DNA from: Streptomyces caelestis
Lineage (GTDB): Bacteria; Actinomycetota; Actinomycetes; Streptomycetales; Streptomycetaceae
Direction of reading: 5' to 3'
DNA length: 64,000 nucleotides
NCBI RefSeq assembly: GCF_001279005.1
Contig: NZ_LGCN01000002.1
Location: forward strand, 134,246-198,245
A program made the position numbers and the translations under genes. This document shows positions 19,134 through 28,305 of this stretch, piece by piece. Position 1 is the first letter of the stretch. Every line of letters starts with the position of its first letter. Below the pieces are notes generated by a model that was not told the origin of the DNA, did no database searches, and worked only from the letters and a program-made list of their open reading frames with translations.

Positions 19134-20900
19134 GTGGCAGCCCACGACGACGACATGAACCGCGGCATCCGCCCAGGACGCGGGTCCGACGACCCGGCCG
19201 GGCAGATTGCCTATCTCGAGCAGGAGATCGCCGTCCTGCGACGCAAGCTCGCCGACTCTCCGCGACACACGAGGATTCTCGAAGAGCGGATCGTCGAGCT
19301 GCAGACCAACCTGGCCGGCGTGTCCGCCCAGAACGAACGACTCGCCGGCACGCTCCGCGAGGCCCGAGACCAGATCGTGGCCCTCAAGGAGGAGGTCGAC
19401 CGGCTCGCACAGCCCCCGGCCGGCTTCGGGGTCTTCCTCATGGCGAACGAGGACGGCACGGCCGACATCTTCACCGGCGGCCGCAAGCTGCGGGTGAACG
19501 TCAGCCCGAGCGTCGAGCTCGACGAGCTCCGGCGCGGCCAGGAAGTGATGCTCAACGAAGCGCTCAACGTGGTCGAGGCCATGGAGTTCGAGCGCGTCGG
19601 CGACATCGTCACCCTCAAGGAGATCCTCGAGGACGGCGAGCGGGCCCTGGTGCTCGGGCACACCGACGAGGAACGGGTGGTGCGGCTCGCCGAGCCGCTG
19701 CTGGACGTCACCATCCGCCCCGGCGACGCCCTGCTCATGGAGCCCCGCTCCGGATACGTCTACGAGGTCGTCCCCAAGAGCGAGGTCGAGGAACTCGTCC
19801 TCGAGGAAGTCCCCGACATCGGCTACGAGCAGATCGGCGGCCTCGGCGGCCAGATCGAGGCCATCCGCGACGCGGTCGAGCTGCCCTATCTCTACCCGGA
19901 CCTGTTCAAGGAGCACGAACTGCGACCGCCCAAGGGCGTGCTGCTCTACGGGCCCCCCGGATGCGGCAAGACGCTCATCGCCAAGGCCGTCGCCAACTCG
20001 CTGGCCAAGAAGGTCGCCGAGGTCACCGGCCAGGCCGCCGGCAAGAGCTTCTTCCTCAACATCAAGGGCCCCGAGCTGCTGAACAAGTACGTCGGCGAGA
20101 CCGAGCGGCAGATCCGCCTGGTCTTCCAGCGGGCCCGGGAGAAGGCCAGCGAGGGCACCCCCGTCATCGTCTTCTTCGACGAGATGGAATCCCTCTTCCG
20201 CACCCGTGGCTCCGGCGTCAGCTCGGACGTGGAGAACACCATCGTCCCGCAGCTGCTCGCCGAGATCGACGGCGTGGAAGGCCTGCAGAACGTGGTCGTG
20301 ATCGGCGCCTCCAACCGCGAGGACATGATCGACCCGGCCATCCTGCGTCCCGGCCGGCTGGACGTGAAGATCAAGATCGAGCGTCCGGACGCCGAGGCGG
20401 CCAAGGACATCTTCGGCAAGTACCTCACGGAACGCCTCCCGCTGCACGGCGACGACCTCGGCGAGCACGGCGGCGACAAGTCCATGACGGTCCAGAGCAT
20501 GATCCAGACCGCGGTGGAACAGATGTACGCCGAATCCGAGGAGAACCGCTTCCTGGAAGTCACCTACGCCAACGGCGACAAGGAAGTCCTCTACTTCAAG
20601 GACTTCAATTCCGGCGCCATGATCGAGAACATCGTGGGCCGCGCCAAGAAGATGGCGATCAAGGACTTCCTCGAGAAGAACCAGAAGGGCCTCCGCGTCT
20701 CCCACCTGCTCCAGGCCTGCGTGGACGAGTTCAAGGAGAACGAGGACCTGCCCAACACCACCAACCCGGACGACTGGGCCCGCATCTCCGGAAAGAAGGG
20801 CGAGCGGATCGTCTACATCCGCACCCTCATCACCGGAAAGCAGGGCGCGGACACCGGACGCTCCATCGACACGGTGGCGAACACCGGTCAGTACCTGTAA
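19134..20900 (+). CDS. arc: Proteasome-associated AAA+ ATPase (Arc/Mpa)
   Basis: The 588-residue hexameric ATPase recognises pupylated proteins, unfolds them and feeds them into the 20S proteasome. Residues about 20-80 form the coiled coil that binds Pup, followed by tandem OB folds, then the AAA module with Walker A 'GPPGCGKT' and Walker B 'IVFFDEMES', and the family insert near the C-terminus. It ends in 'QYL', the penultimate-Tyr motif that docks into the proteasome. GTG 19134 is preferred: GGAGGAGG lies 8 bases upstream, whereas the TTG at 19116 overlaps that site. Confidence 0.96.
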   Translation: MAAHDDDMNRGIRPGRGSDDPAGQIAYLEQEIAVLRRKLADSPRHTRILEERIVELQTNLAGVSAQNERLAGTLREARDQIVALKEEVDRLAQPPAGFGVFLMANEDGTADIFTGGRKLRVNVSPSVELDELRRGQEVMLNEALNVVEAMEFERVGDIVTLKEILEDGERALVLGHTDEERVVRLAEPLLDVTIRPGDALLMEPRSGYVYEVVPKSEVEELVLEEVPDIGYEQIGGLGGQIEAIRDAVELPYLYPDLFKEHELRPPKGVLLYGPPGCGKTLIAKAVANSLAKKVAEVTGQAAGKSFFLNIKGPELLNKYVGETERQIRLVFQRAREKASEGTPVIVFFDEMESLFRTRGSGVSSDVENTIVPQLLAEIDGVEGLQNVVVIGASNREDMIDPAILRPGRLDVKIKIERPDAEAAKDIFGKYLTERLPLHGDDLGEHGGDKSMTVQSMIQTAVEQMYAESEENRFLEVTYANGDKEVLYFKDFNSGAMIENIVGRAKKMAIKDFLEKNQKGLRVSHLLQACVDEFKENEDLPNTTNPDDWARISGKKGERIVYIRTLITGKQGADTGRSIDTVANTGQYL

Positions 20901-20909
20901 AAGCCAGGG

Positions 20910-20944
20910 CGGCTGCGGGTGCCCTCGACGGGTACCCGCAGCCG
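20910..20944 (+). terminator. Terminator after arc
   Basis: A 15-bp stem (20910-20924 with 20930-20944, one G-U pair) and 5-nt loop begin 9 bases after the arc stop; a short TTTT follows at 20950-20953. It separates arc from dop. Confidence 0.72.
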
Positions 20945-21131
20945 ACCGCTTTTCGGGCCACGGCTGGAGCACAGCAATGACGCAAATGATCTCCCCACCA
21001 GCACAAAGGCGTTCTAGGCTCTTCCGTACCGCCGAATCGCGCAGTGCGGGGACGGGCACCGCACACGCACCGGAGCGCCGGCGGTACAGCAGCGCCCCCG
21101 ACCGGGGACGCCGCCGGGCAAGGAGGGCCGC

Positions 21132-22643
21132 ATGACCGTACGGCGAGTAATGGGCATCGAGACGGAGTACGGCATCTCCGTCCCCGGCCACCCCAACGCC
21201 AATGCCATGCTCACCTCGTCCCAGATCGTGAACGCCTACGCGGCGGCGATGCACCGGGCCCGCCGGGCCCGCTGGGACTTCGAGGAGGAGAACCCGCTGC
21301 GGGACGCGCGAGGCTTCGACCTCGCCCGCGAGGTCGCCGACGCCAGCCAGCTCACCGACGAGGACATCGGCCTGGCCAACGTCATCCTCACCAACGGCGC
21401 ACGGCTCTACGTGGACCACGCCCATCCGGAGTACAGCGCCCCCGAGGTCACCAACCCGCGCGACGCCGTCCTCTGGGACAAGGCGGGCGAGCGGATCATG
21501 GCCGAGGCGGCGGAACGCGCCGGCCAGCTCCCCGGCGCCCAGCCGATCCACCTGTACAAGAACAACACCGACAACAAGGGCGCTTCCTACGGCACGCACG
21601 AGAACTACCTGATGAAGCGGGAGACCCCCTTCTCGGACATCGTGCGCCACCTGACCCCGTTCTTCGTCTCCCGCCAGGTCTTCACCGGCGCCGGCCGCGT
21701 CGGCATCGGCCAGGACGGCCACGAGCACGGCTTCCAGCTCAGTCAGCGGGCGGACTACTTCGAGGTCGAGGTGGGCCTGGAGACGACCCTGAAGCGCCCG
21801 ATCATCAACACCCGGGACGAGCCGCACGCCGACGCGGAGAAATACCGCCGGCTGCACGTGATCATCGGCGACGCGAACCTCTCCGAGATCTCGACGTACC
21901 TGAAACTGGGTACGACGGCGCTGGTCCTGTCCATGATCGAGGACGGGTTCATCGCGGTGGACCTGGCGGTGGACCAGCCGGTACGCACCCTCCACCAGGT
22001 CTCGCACGATCCGACCCTGAAGCGGCTCGTCACGCTGCGCAGCGGGCGGACCCTGACCGCCGTGCAGCTCCAGATGGAGTACTACGAGCTGGCTCGCAAG
22101 TACGTCGAGGAGCGGTTCGGGGCGGACGCCGACGAGCAGACCAAGGATGTGCTGGCCCGCTGGGAGGACACGCTCACCCGGCTGGAGAACGACCCGATGA
22201 GCCTGGCCGGCGAGCTGGACTGGGTCGCCAAGCGGGAGCTCATGGAGGGCTACCGGCGCAGGGACGGCCTGGACTGGGACGCCGCCCGGCTGCACCTGGT
22301 GGACCTGCAGTACGCCGACGTGCGCCCCGAGAAGGGCCTCTACAACCGTCTGGTGGCCCGGGGACGGATGAAGCGGCTGCTGGACGAGGGAGAGGTCGAG
22401 CGGGCCCGTACGAAGCCTCCGGAGGACACCCGGGCGTACTTCCGCGGGCGCTGTCTGGAGCAGTACGCGGACGACGTCGCGGCGGCCTCCTGGGACTCGG
22501 TGATCTTCGATCTGCCGGGCCGGGACTCGTTGCAGAGGGTCCCAACCCTGGAACCGCTTCGCGGAACGCGTAATCACGTCAAGGAGCTCCTGGACCGCTG
22601 CCGTACGGCGGAAGACCTGGTCAGGGTGCTGTCGGGAAACTGA
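21132..22643 (+). CDS. dop: Depupylase/deamidase of Pup
   Basis: The 503-residue carboxylate-amine ligase-fold protein removes Pup from substrates and, where needed, deamidates Pup Gln to Glu. '[10 protein letters not shown]' with Glu10 and '[14 protein letters not shown]' with Asp95 are the active-site elements; the 40-residue insert '[15 protein letters not shown]' onward is the Dop loop, absent from PafA. '[20 protein letters not shown]' is the shared nucleotide-binding block. AGGAGGG precedes the ATG. Because Pup in this genome ends in Glu, its main task should be depupylation. Confidence 0.96.
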   Translation: MTVRRVMGIETEYGISVPGHPNANAMLTSSQIVNAYAAAMHRARRARWDFEEENPLRDARGFDLAREVADASQLTDEDIGLANVILTNGARLYVDHAHPEYSAPEVTNPRDAVLWDKAGERIMAEAAERAGQLPGAQPIHLYKNNTDNKGASYGTHENYLMKRETPFSDIVRHLTPFFVSRQVFTGAGRVGIGQDGHEHGFQLSQRADYFEVEVGLETTLKRPIINTRDEPHADAEKYRRLHVIIGDANLSEISTYLKLGTTALVLSMIEDGFIAVDLAVDQPVRTLHQVSHDPTLKRLVTLRSGRTLTAVQLQMEYYELARKYVEERFGADADEQTKDVLARWEDTLTRLENDPMSLAGELDWVAKRELMEGYRRRDGLDWDAARLHLVDLQYADVRPEKGLYNRLVARGRMKRLLDEGEVERARTKPPEDTRAYFRGRCLEQYADDVAAASWDSVIFDLPGRDSLQRVPTLEPLRGTRNHVKELLDRCRTAEDLVRVLSGN

Positions 22644-22820
22644 GCGGGTACCGGGGTACCCGGGAAGGGCCGGCCGGACAGGGTGGAAAACGCCGGGTCC
22701 GGGAATCATCGAGGTGGTCCCCGTAGGTTGGAGCAACCACGGGGGCGTTGTCGGACCCGGCGAGTAGGGTCTGATCTTGACCGAGCAAGTGTGTGGGGCG
22801 AACCGAGCGGGGTGAGGGTG

Positions 22821-23039
22821 ATGGCGACCAAGGACACCGGCGGCGGACAGCAGAAGGCCACCCGGTCCACGGAGGAGGTCGAGGAGCAGGCGGCGGAAGC
22901 GCAGGCTTCGGAGGACCTCAAGGAGCGTCAGGAAAAGCTGAGCGAGGACGTGGACGACGTTCTGGACGAGATCGACGATGTCTTGGAGGCTAATGCCGAG
23001 GACTTCGTGCGTTCCTTCGTTCAGAAGGGCGGAGAGTGA
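22821..23039 (+). CDS. pup: Prokaryotic ubiquitin-like protein Pup
   Basis: The 72-residue, highly acidic, mostly disordered modifier has the conserved C-terminal block 'DDVLEANAEDFVRSFVQKGGE'-like tail ending in Gly-Gly-Glu. The terminal Glu side chain is joined to substrate lysines by PafA. The codon is GAG, so deamidation by Dop is not required. ATG 22821 follows a GGGTGAGGG ribosome site; the frame is open upstream but the conserved protein starts here. The endonuclease-like gene follows within 41 bases. Confidence 0.95.
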   Translation: MATKDTGGGQQKATRSTEEVEEQAAEAQASEDLKERQEKLSEDVDDVLDEIDDVLEANAEDFVRSFVQKGGE

Positions 23040-23079
23040 CTCTTCCTTTGATTCGAAGGCCGCGACGGAGGAGTTGGGG

Positions 23080-23670
23080 TTGTCCGCCGGAAGCGTGAAG
23101 CGCTGCTCGCGGTGCAGGCAGTCCAAGCCGCGAGCAGCCTTCGCGAGTGACAAGGCGATGAAAGACGGTCTTCAGGCGTACTGCCGGGAGTGCTCTGCGG
23201 CGTACTGCCGGCAGCGTCAGGATGCCTGTGGCAGGAAGCCCCGCCCAAGGGCTGCCGCACCGGAAGGGCATGAGTACTGTCGGCGCTGCGAGAAGATCAA
23301 GCCGCACTCCGAGTGGGATCGCAACAGGACGGCTTCCGACGGTCTGTCGAAAGCCTGTAAGGCGTGCCGGGCCATCGAAGGGCGGGCCCGGCACCTGAAG
23401 CGTCACTACGGCCTCGCCGAAGCCGGGCGGGACGCGATGGTCGACTCTCGAATGGGCCTTTGCGTGATCTGTTCGAAGGCGCCGGCCGTACACGTGGATC
23501 ACTGCCACAAGACGGGTAAGGTCCGTGGCGTACTGTGCTTCAACTGCAATTCGGCCATCGGCAAGTTGGGAGACGATCCTGACGCTGTTCGTCGGGCTGC
23601 CGCCTACTTGGAGGGAACTTCGTGGAAGCCAACACTCGTAGCACCGGGCGTCTACCGGCTGCCTTCCTGA
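23080..23670 (+). CDS. Endonuclease VII-like HNH nuclease inside the pup-prcBA operon
   Basis: The 196-residue protein has two zinc-ribbon-like repeats (CSRC...[10 protein letters not shown] at about 9-43; YCRRCEK...ACKACRA at about 67-93) and a C-terminal recombination-endonuclease-VII domain: '[20 protein letters not shown]' with His138, Asp140, His141 and His143, then '[17 protein letters not shown]'. Cys pairs bind zinc and the His/Asp/Asn residues form the ββα-metal nuclease site. The start is uncertain: TTG 23080 has GGAGGAG 6 bases upstream; GTG 23095 and TTG 23074 are alternatives. It overlaps prcB by 49 nt. Codon use is less GC-rich at third positions than its neighbours, which suggests acquisition. 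Confidence 0.85.
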   Translation: MSAGSVKRCSRCRQSKPRAAFASDKAMKDGLQAYCRECSAAYCRQRQDACGRKPRPRAAAPEGHEYCRRCEKIKPHSEWDRNRTASDGLSKACKACRAIEGRARHLKRHYGLAEAGRDAMVDSRMGLCVICSKAPAVHVDHCHKTGKVRGVLCFNCNSAIGKLGDDPDAVRRAAAYLEGTSWKPTLVAPGVYRLPS

Positions 23671-24467
23671 CGCCGGGGTCCTCCTCCTTCATGGACTTCC
23701 TCTCCGAGCACCAGCCGGAGCTGCTGCCGGGCAAGAGGTCGTTGCCGCCCGTGAAGGGCGTGATCGAGGCCCCGCACGGGACGACGATCGTGGCCGTCAC
23801 GTTCCCGGGCGGCGTGGTGCTCGCCGGTGACCGGCGGGCCACCATGGGGAACGTCATCGCGCAGCGGGACATCGAGAAGGTGTTCCCGGCCGATGAGTAC
23901 TCGGCGGTGGGGATCGCCGGTACGGCGGGGCTGGCCGTGGAGATGGTGAAGCTGTTCCAGCTGGAGCTGGAGCACTTCGAGAAGGTCGAGGGCGCGCAGC
24001 TGTCGCTGGAGGGCAAGGCGAACCGGCTGTCGACGATGATCCGTTCGAATTTGGGCATGGCCATGCAAGGGCTGGCCGTGGTTCCGCTGTTCGCCGGGTA
24101 CGACGTGGACCGGGAGAAGGGGCGGATCTTCTCCTACGACGTCACGGGCGGGCGTTCGGAGGAGCACGGGTACGCCGCGACCGGTTCCGGGTCGATCTTC
24201 GCGCGCGGTGCGATGAAGAAGCTGTTCCGGGACGACCTGAGTGAGGCCGAGGCCACCACGCTGGTGGTGCAGGCGCTGTACGACGCGGCAGACGACGACT
24301 CGGCGACCGGTGGTCCCGATGTCGCCCGCCGGATCTATCCGATCGTCACCGTGATCACCGACGACGGCTTCCGCCGGCTCACCGAGGACGAGGCGTCCGT
24401 CATCGCCCGGTCGGTGCTGGAGCGGCGGCTGGAGCAGCCGGACGGGCCGCGGGCCTCGCTGCTGTAG
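23622..24467 (+). CDS. prcB: 20S proteasome beta subunit
   Basis: The 281-residue precursor is the catalytic subunit. A 53-residue propeptide ends at 'EAPHG', after which autocleavage exposes Thr54 ('[11 protein letters not shown]') as nucleophile; '[11 protein letters not shown]' and 'GTAG' are active-site motifs of the Ntn-hydrolase fold. The start is GTG 23622, within the 3' end of the preceding endonuclease gene and behind TTGGAGGGA, which implies translational coupling. It assembles with PrcA into the α7β7β7α7 core. Confidence 0.96.
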   Translation: MEANTRSTGRLPAAFLTPGSSSFMDFLSEHQPELLPGKRSLPPVKGVIEAPHGTTIVAVTFPGGVVLAGDRRATMGNVIAQRDIEKVFPADEYSAVGIAGTAGLAVEMVKLFQLELEHFEKVEGAQLSLEGKANRLSTMIRSNLGMAMQGLAVVPLFAGYDVDREKGRIFSYDVTGGRSEEHGYAATGSGSIFARGAMKKLFRDDLSEAEATTLVVQALYDAADDDSATGGPDVARRIYPIVTVITDDGFRRLTEDEASVIARSVLERRLEQPDGPRASLL

Positions 24468-24532
24468 GCGCGGGGCGGGTTGTTCGGTTGTTTGGTGGTC
24501 CAGTGACTTCGACAGAAAGGGACGGATAACCG

Positions 24533-25285
24533 GTGTCGACGCCGTTCTATGTCTCACCCCAGCAGGCGATGGCGGACCGGGCGGAGTACGCCCGCAAGGG
24601 CATCGCCCGTGGCCGCAGCCTTGTCGTGCTGCAGTACGCCGACGGGATCGTGTTCGTCGGTGAGAACCCGTCCCGTGCGCTGCACAAGTTCAGCGAGATC
24701 TACGACCGGATCGGGTTCGCCGCGGCCGGTAAGTACAACGAGTACGAGAATCTGCGGATCGGGGGCGTACGGTACGCCGATCTGCGGGGTTACACCTACG
24801 ACCGGGACGACGTGACGGCCCGGGGCCTGGCGAACGTGTACGCGCAGACGCTGGGGACGATCTTCTCGAGCGTGGGGGAGAAGCCGTACGAGGTGGAACT
24901 GGTGGTGGCCGAGGTCGGGGAGACCGCGGAGGGCGACCAGATCTACCGGCTGCCGCACGACGGGTCCATCGTGGACGAGCACGGCTCGGTGGCGGTGGGG
25001 GGCAACGCGGAGCAGATCAGCGGGTACCTGGATCAGCGGCACCGGGACGGGATGACGCTGGCGGAGGCGCTGAAGCTGGCGGTGCAGTCGTTGTCCCGCG
25101 ACACCAACGGCAGTGAGCGGGAGATTCCCGCGGAGCGGCTGGAGGTGGCGGTGCTGGATCGTACGCGTCCGCAGAAGCGGAAGTTCAAGCGGATCGGGGG
25201 GCGTCAGTTGTCCCGTCTGCTGGAAGCCGGTGGCGCGGAGACGGCCTCCGAGGCGGAGGCGGACTCCGGCGGAGACGTCGAGTAG
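24533..25285 (+). CDS. prcA: 20S proteasome alpha subunit
   Basis: The 250-residue protein forms the outer rings of the proteasome and gates substrate entry. The N-terminal '[20 protein letters not shown]' is the gating segment plus helix H0, followed by '[20 protein letters not shown]' of the Ntn fold; the catalytic Thr is absent, as expected for alpha subunits. The Lys-rich/acidic C-terminus is typical for actinobacteria. The start is GTG 24533, 65 bases after prcB. It is the last gene of the pup-prcBA unit. Confidence 0.95.
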   Translation: MSTPFYVSPQQAMADRAEYARKGIARGRSLVVLQYADGIVFVGENPSRALHKFSEIYDRIGFAAAGKYNEYENLRIGGVRYADLRGYTYDRDDVTARGLANVYAQTLGTIFSSVGEKPYEVELVVAEVGETAEGDQIYRLPHDGSIVDEHGSVAVGGNAEQISGYLDQRHRDGMTLAEALKLAVQSLSRDTNGSEREIPAERLEVAVLDRTRPQKRKFKRIGGRQLSRLLEAGGAETASEAEADSGGDVE

Positions 25286-25450
25286 CGCGGCTGGCTGTGC
25301 CTGCGGCGCATCGTGCGGTCAGGTGAGGGCTCGGGTAGCGCCTGATGCCGGTGGGTGGGGTGGGGCCGCGTCGGGGGTGTCCGTCCTCGGACCGGCGCGG
25401 ATCACGTCTGCGGGAAGGGGTGCGGGGTGCGGACGCGCCGGCCACTGCGG

Positions 25451-25529
25451 GCGGCCACCCCCGCCCCGTCCCCTCCGCGCCGTACGCGGCCACCCCCGCC
25501 CCGTCCCCTTCCCGCCGTACCCGGCCACC
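25451..25529. repeat. 35-bp tandem repeat (two copies plus partial)
   Basis: The unit beginning GCGGCCACCCCCGCCCCGTC starts at 25451 and again at 25486 with a few differences, and a 9-base fragment starts at 25521, giving a constant 35-bp period. Confidence 0.8.
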
Positions 25530-25631
25530 TGCCGTCTTCCCCGCCTTCCGCGGGCATTCCACGCCGCCGTTCCCGCCAGCAGTCGCATGCCGCGTCAGCC
25601 GTTCCCGCGGGCAGTCGCATGCCGCGTCAGT

Positions 25632-25794
25632 CGCGGGCAGTCGTGCCTCCCCCAGTGCCTTAAGGGTCTGGGAGGTGCCCCCAGGGCGGCACGGGTGGGC
25701 GATGGGGGTACCCTCCCGCTCATGGGGGTCCCCCGCTCGAGCGAAGCCGAGAGTGGGGGAGGCACCCCCATAAGCGCCGGGTTGCGCGAACACC
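25632..25794 (-). repeat. Interspersed repeat, copy A (inverted relative to B and C)
   Basis: Read on the minus strand, this 163-bp block matches the element at 45941-46104 module by module: GCGCAACCCGGCG-type end, a central CTCGGCTTCGCTCGAGCGGG hairpin module, and a GAGGCACGACTGCCCGCG-type end. Several internal inverted repeats can fold. No coding capacity. Confidence 0.8.
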
Positions 25795-25919
25795 CTCTGG
25801 CCCACACTCGCGCGGGGCGCTCCGCAAGCGCCAGGGTGCGCGGCCCCCCCGGTGAGCACCGAGGCGACGGCACCCCGTGAGTACCGGGCCGCGCGAATCC
25901 CCCGGCCGGCTGCAAGCCG

Positions 25920-26942
25920 TCAGCGCGGGGAACGCGCCGGGGCCGTGGAGCCCCGTACCACCAGCTCGACCGGGATGTCGCCCGCCGAGGGCACGCGTCC
26001 CTCCAGGACCGCCAGCAGCGCCTGCATCCCCCGCTCCCCGAACAGCTCCGCGTCCAGCCGGACGGTCGTCAGCTCCGGATCGATCGCCGTCGCCAGCGCC
26101 AGGTCGTCCACTCCGGTGACGGACAGCTCCTCCGGGACCCGTAGCCCCAGCCGCCGCGCCGTCTTGTAGGCGCCGGCCGCCAGCTGGTCGTCGTCGCAGA
26201 TCACGGCGGTCGGACGAGGTGCCGGCGCCCCGGAGAGCGCGGCCTCCGCCGAGGCCTCCGCGCCCTTGATCGAGATGGGCGCCCGCACGGTGCGCAACGA
26301 GGTGCCCGGAACCTCCCGCAGCCGTGCCGCCAGTTCCCGCGCGCGTACCTCGAAGGTCCAGGACGCCACGTCCGCCGCCAGGTGGAGGAAGTGCCGGTGG
26401 CCCAGGCCGAGCAGGTGGTCCGTGACCTGGCGGACGCCGTCGGCGATGTCGAGGTTGACCGTGGCCGCGCCCACACTGCCCTCGGGGTCGCTGTCCAGCA
26501 TCACCAGCGGCAGCTGGTCGCCGCGGATCGCGGTGAGGGCCTCCGCGGCCATGGAGGAGGCGATGACGCCGTCCAGGGCGGCCTGCGCGGACGCGAAGGG
26601 GTCGCGGGCGGGGCCGATGCCCTCGGGGGAGGGGTAGAGGACCACGCCGAAGCCGTGCCGGGAGGCCACCCGGGCGGCCCCGGTGTAGACGCCGGCGAAG
26701 AATTCCGTGGTGAGGGCGGGGACGACCAGGAGGACCGTGCGGGTGCGGCCCAGGCGGAGGTTGCGGGCGGCCAGGTTGGGGCGGTAGCCCAGGGTGCGCG
26801 CGGCCTCGCGGACGCGTTCCGCCGTGGCCTCGGACACCCGGCCGCGCCACTTGTCGCCGAGGACCAGGGAGACCGCGGCCTGTGAGACGCCGGCGGCCCG
26901 GGCGACGTCCCGGCTGGTGGGGCGGGTGCCGGCTCGGGGCAT
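25920..26942 (-). CDS. LacI-family transcriptional regulator
   Basis: The 340-residue protein has the N-terminal LacI helix-turn-helix ('TSRDVARAAGVSQAAVSLVL', hinge 'RVREAARTLGYRPNLAARNL') and a periplasmic-binding-protein-like effector domain ('ICDDDQLAAGAYKTARRLGL', 'VTGVDDLALATAIDPELTTV'). It starts at ATG 26942 and is divergent from the MFS gene, so it probably controls that transporter and itself. The effector, likely a sugar or similar small molecule, is not evident. Confidence 0.93.
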   Translation of the reverse strand: MPRAGTRPTSRDVARAAGVSQAAVSLVLGDKWRGRVSEATAERVREAARTLGYRPNLAARNLRLGRTRTVLLVVPALTTEFFAGVYTGAARVASRHGFGVVLYPSPEGIGPARDPFASAQAALDGVIASSMAAEALTAIRGDQLPLVMLDSDPEGSVGAATVNLDIADGVRQVTDHLLGLGHRHFLHLAADVASWTFEVRARELAARLREVPGTSLRTVRAPISIKGAEASAEAALSGAPAPRPTAVICDDDQLAAGAYKTARRLGLRVPEELSVTGVDDLALATAIDPELTTVRLDAELFGERGMQALLAVLEGRVPSAGDIPVELVVRGSTAPARSPR

Positions 26943-26986
26943 CGTCGGGCGGCTCCTTCGTCTGGACTGGTGAACAGCGGCCATGG

Positions 26987-27013
26987 TACGTATGGAGCTC
27001 TTCGTTATACGTA
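26987..27013. promoter_or_regulatory. Two TACGTA palindromes 21 bp apart, candidate operators
   Basis: TACGTA occurs at 26987-26992 and 27008-27013 in the divergent lacI/MFS promoter region. A 21-bp centre-to-centre spacing puts them on the same face of the helix two turns apart, which would suit a dimer of LacI dimers or cooperative binding. Confidence 0.4.
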
Positions 27014-27036
27014 AAACTTCCAGTGGAGGGGCCGGG

Positions 27037-28296
27037 ATGGCCACGGGATACCTGGAGATCCTCCGGGCGCGGCACGCCGCCCGGCTGCTCGTGGGCACGC
27101 TCGTGGGACGGCTGCCCAACGCGGCCGCCCCCATCGCGATCGTGCTGTTCGTGCGCGCGGAGGGCGGTACGTACAGCCTGGCCGGCGCCCTGGCGGCGGT
27201 GTACGGCGTCGCCAACGCCGTGGGGCAGCCGGTGCTGGGGCGGCTGGTGGATCTGCGCGGGCAGCCGCGGGTGCAGTTGCCGGCCGCCGTGCTGTCGGCG
27301 CTGGCGATGGCGTTGTTCGCCTTCGCGGGGACCGGGTCGCTCGCGGTGGCCTACGGCGCGGTGGCCGCGGCGGGGCTCTTCACCCCGCCCCTGGAGGGCG
27401 GGCTGCGCGCCCTGTGGTCGTCCGTGCTGCCCGAGGAGGGTCATGTCCACCGGGCCTACGCCATGGACGCGGTGGCCCAGGAGGTCATGTTCACCGTCGG
27501 GCCGCTGCTGGTGACGGTGTGCACCTCGTTGTGGTCGGCGCAGGCCGCGCTGCTCGTGCTGAACGTCATCGGTGTGCTGGGGGCCCTCTCCGTGGTCGTC
27601 TCGCCGCCCTCGCGTGCCTGGCGGTCGGCGCCGCGCGAGGCGCACTGGCTGGGCGCGCTGCGCTCGCCGGGGCTGCTCGCGCTGCTGGGCGCCTTCCTGA
27701 CCGTGGGGATGGCGCTGGGGTCCATTACCGTGGCGGCCGCGACGTACGCGGACGGGCACGGCGGGGAGCATGTGTACGGCTGGCTGATGGCGGGGATCGG
27801 GCTGGGCGCCCTGATCGGCGGGGCGGTGTACGGCGCGCGGCAGTGGAGCGGTGAGCCCGCGCGGCGACTGCGTGTGCTGGTGGCCCTTCTGGCGGTGTGT
27901 TATCTGCCGCTGATGCTGATGCCGGATGCTGTGGCCATGACGTTGCTCACCGTGGTCGCCGGTCTCTTCCTCGCCCCGGCCATCGCCTGCGCCTTCGTGC
28001 TGGTCGACCGGCACGCGCCGCGCGGCACGGTCACGGAGGCGTTCTCCTGGCTGGTGACCACCTTCACCGTCGGCGCGTCGGTCGGAACGGGCCTCACCGG
28101 CCCGGTGGTCGAGGCGGGCGGGGCGCTGTGGGGATTCGCCGTGCCGGGGGCCGCGGGCGGCGTGTCGCTGCTGGTTTTGATCGCCACGGGACGGGTAATG
28201 GCGGTTCCCGCCGGAAGGGCGGTGGTCGCGGCTCGTTCGGAAAATGATCCAAATCGTGCCGTCGAACCTCGTTTCAGGTCGGGTGATCGGGCGTAA
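27037..28296 (+). CDS. MFS transporter
   Basis: The 419-residue protein has about 12 hydrophobic segments and the MFS loop 2-3 pattern ('GQPVLGRLVDLRGQPR'). It resembles drug/sugar efflux permeases of actinobacteria. ATG 27037 follows GTGGAGGGG. It is divergent from the LacI-type gene and ends 9 nt before pafA, so it may be cotranscribed with pafA. The substrate is unknown. Confidence 0.88.
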   Translation: MATGYLEILRARHAARLLVGTLVGRLPNAAAPIAIVLFVRAEGGTYSLAGALAAVYGVANAVGQPVLGRLVDLRGQPRVQLPAAVLSALAMALFAFAGTGSLAVAYGAVAAAGLFTPPLEGGLRALWSSVLPEEGHVHRAYAMDAVAQEVMFTVGPLLVTVCTSLWSAQAALLVLNVIGVLGALSVVVSPPSRAWRSAPREAHWLGALRSPGLLALLGAFLTVGMALGSITVAAATYADGHGGEHVYGWLMAGIGLGALIGGAVYGARQWSGEPARRLRVLVALLAVCYLPLMLMPDAVAMTLLTVVAGLFLAPAIACAFVLVDRHAPRGTVTEAFSWLVTTFTVGASVGTGLTGPVVEAGGALWGFAVPGAAGGVSLLVLIATGRVMAVPAGRAVVAARSENDPNRAVEPRFRSGDRA

Positions 28297-28305
28297 TGTT
28301 CCCTC

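Larger units (their letters stand above)
25286..25919. other. Repeat-rich intergenic region
   Basis: These 634 bases between convergent prcA and the lacI-type gene hold no plausible gene. They contain a 35-bp tandem repeat (25451-25529), a 32-bp-spaced direct repeat of a 20-nt unit (25579-25598 and 25611-25630), and one full copy of a repeat shared with two other intergenic gaps (25632-25794). Open frames crossing it are low-complexity. Confidence 0.75.

Noticed and set aside
18885..23153. 1422-codon open frame antisense to arc, dop and pup
   Set aside because: Low-complexity translation opposite well-identified genes; no ribosome site.
25286..25919. Possible CRISPR-like or satellite array because of regular short repeats
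   Set aside because: Only two or three units per repeat type, no unique spacers between constant repeats, and no cas genes.
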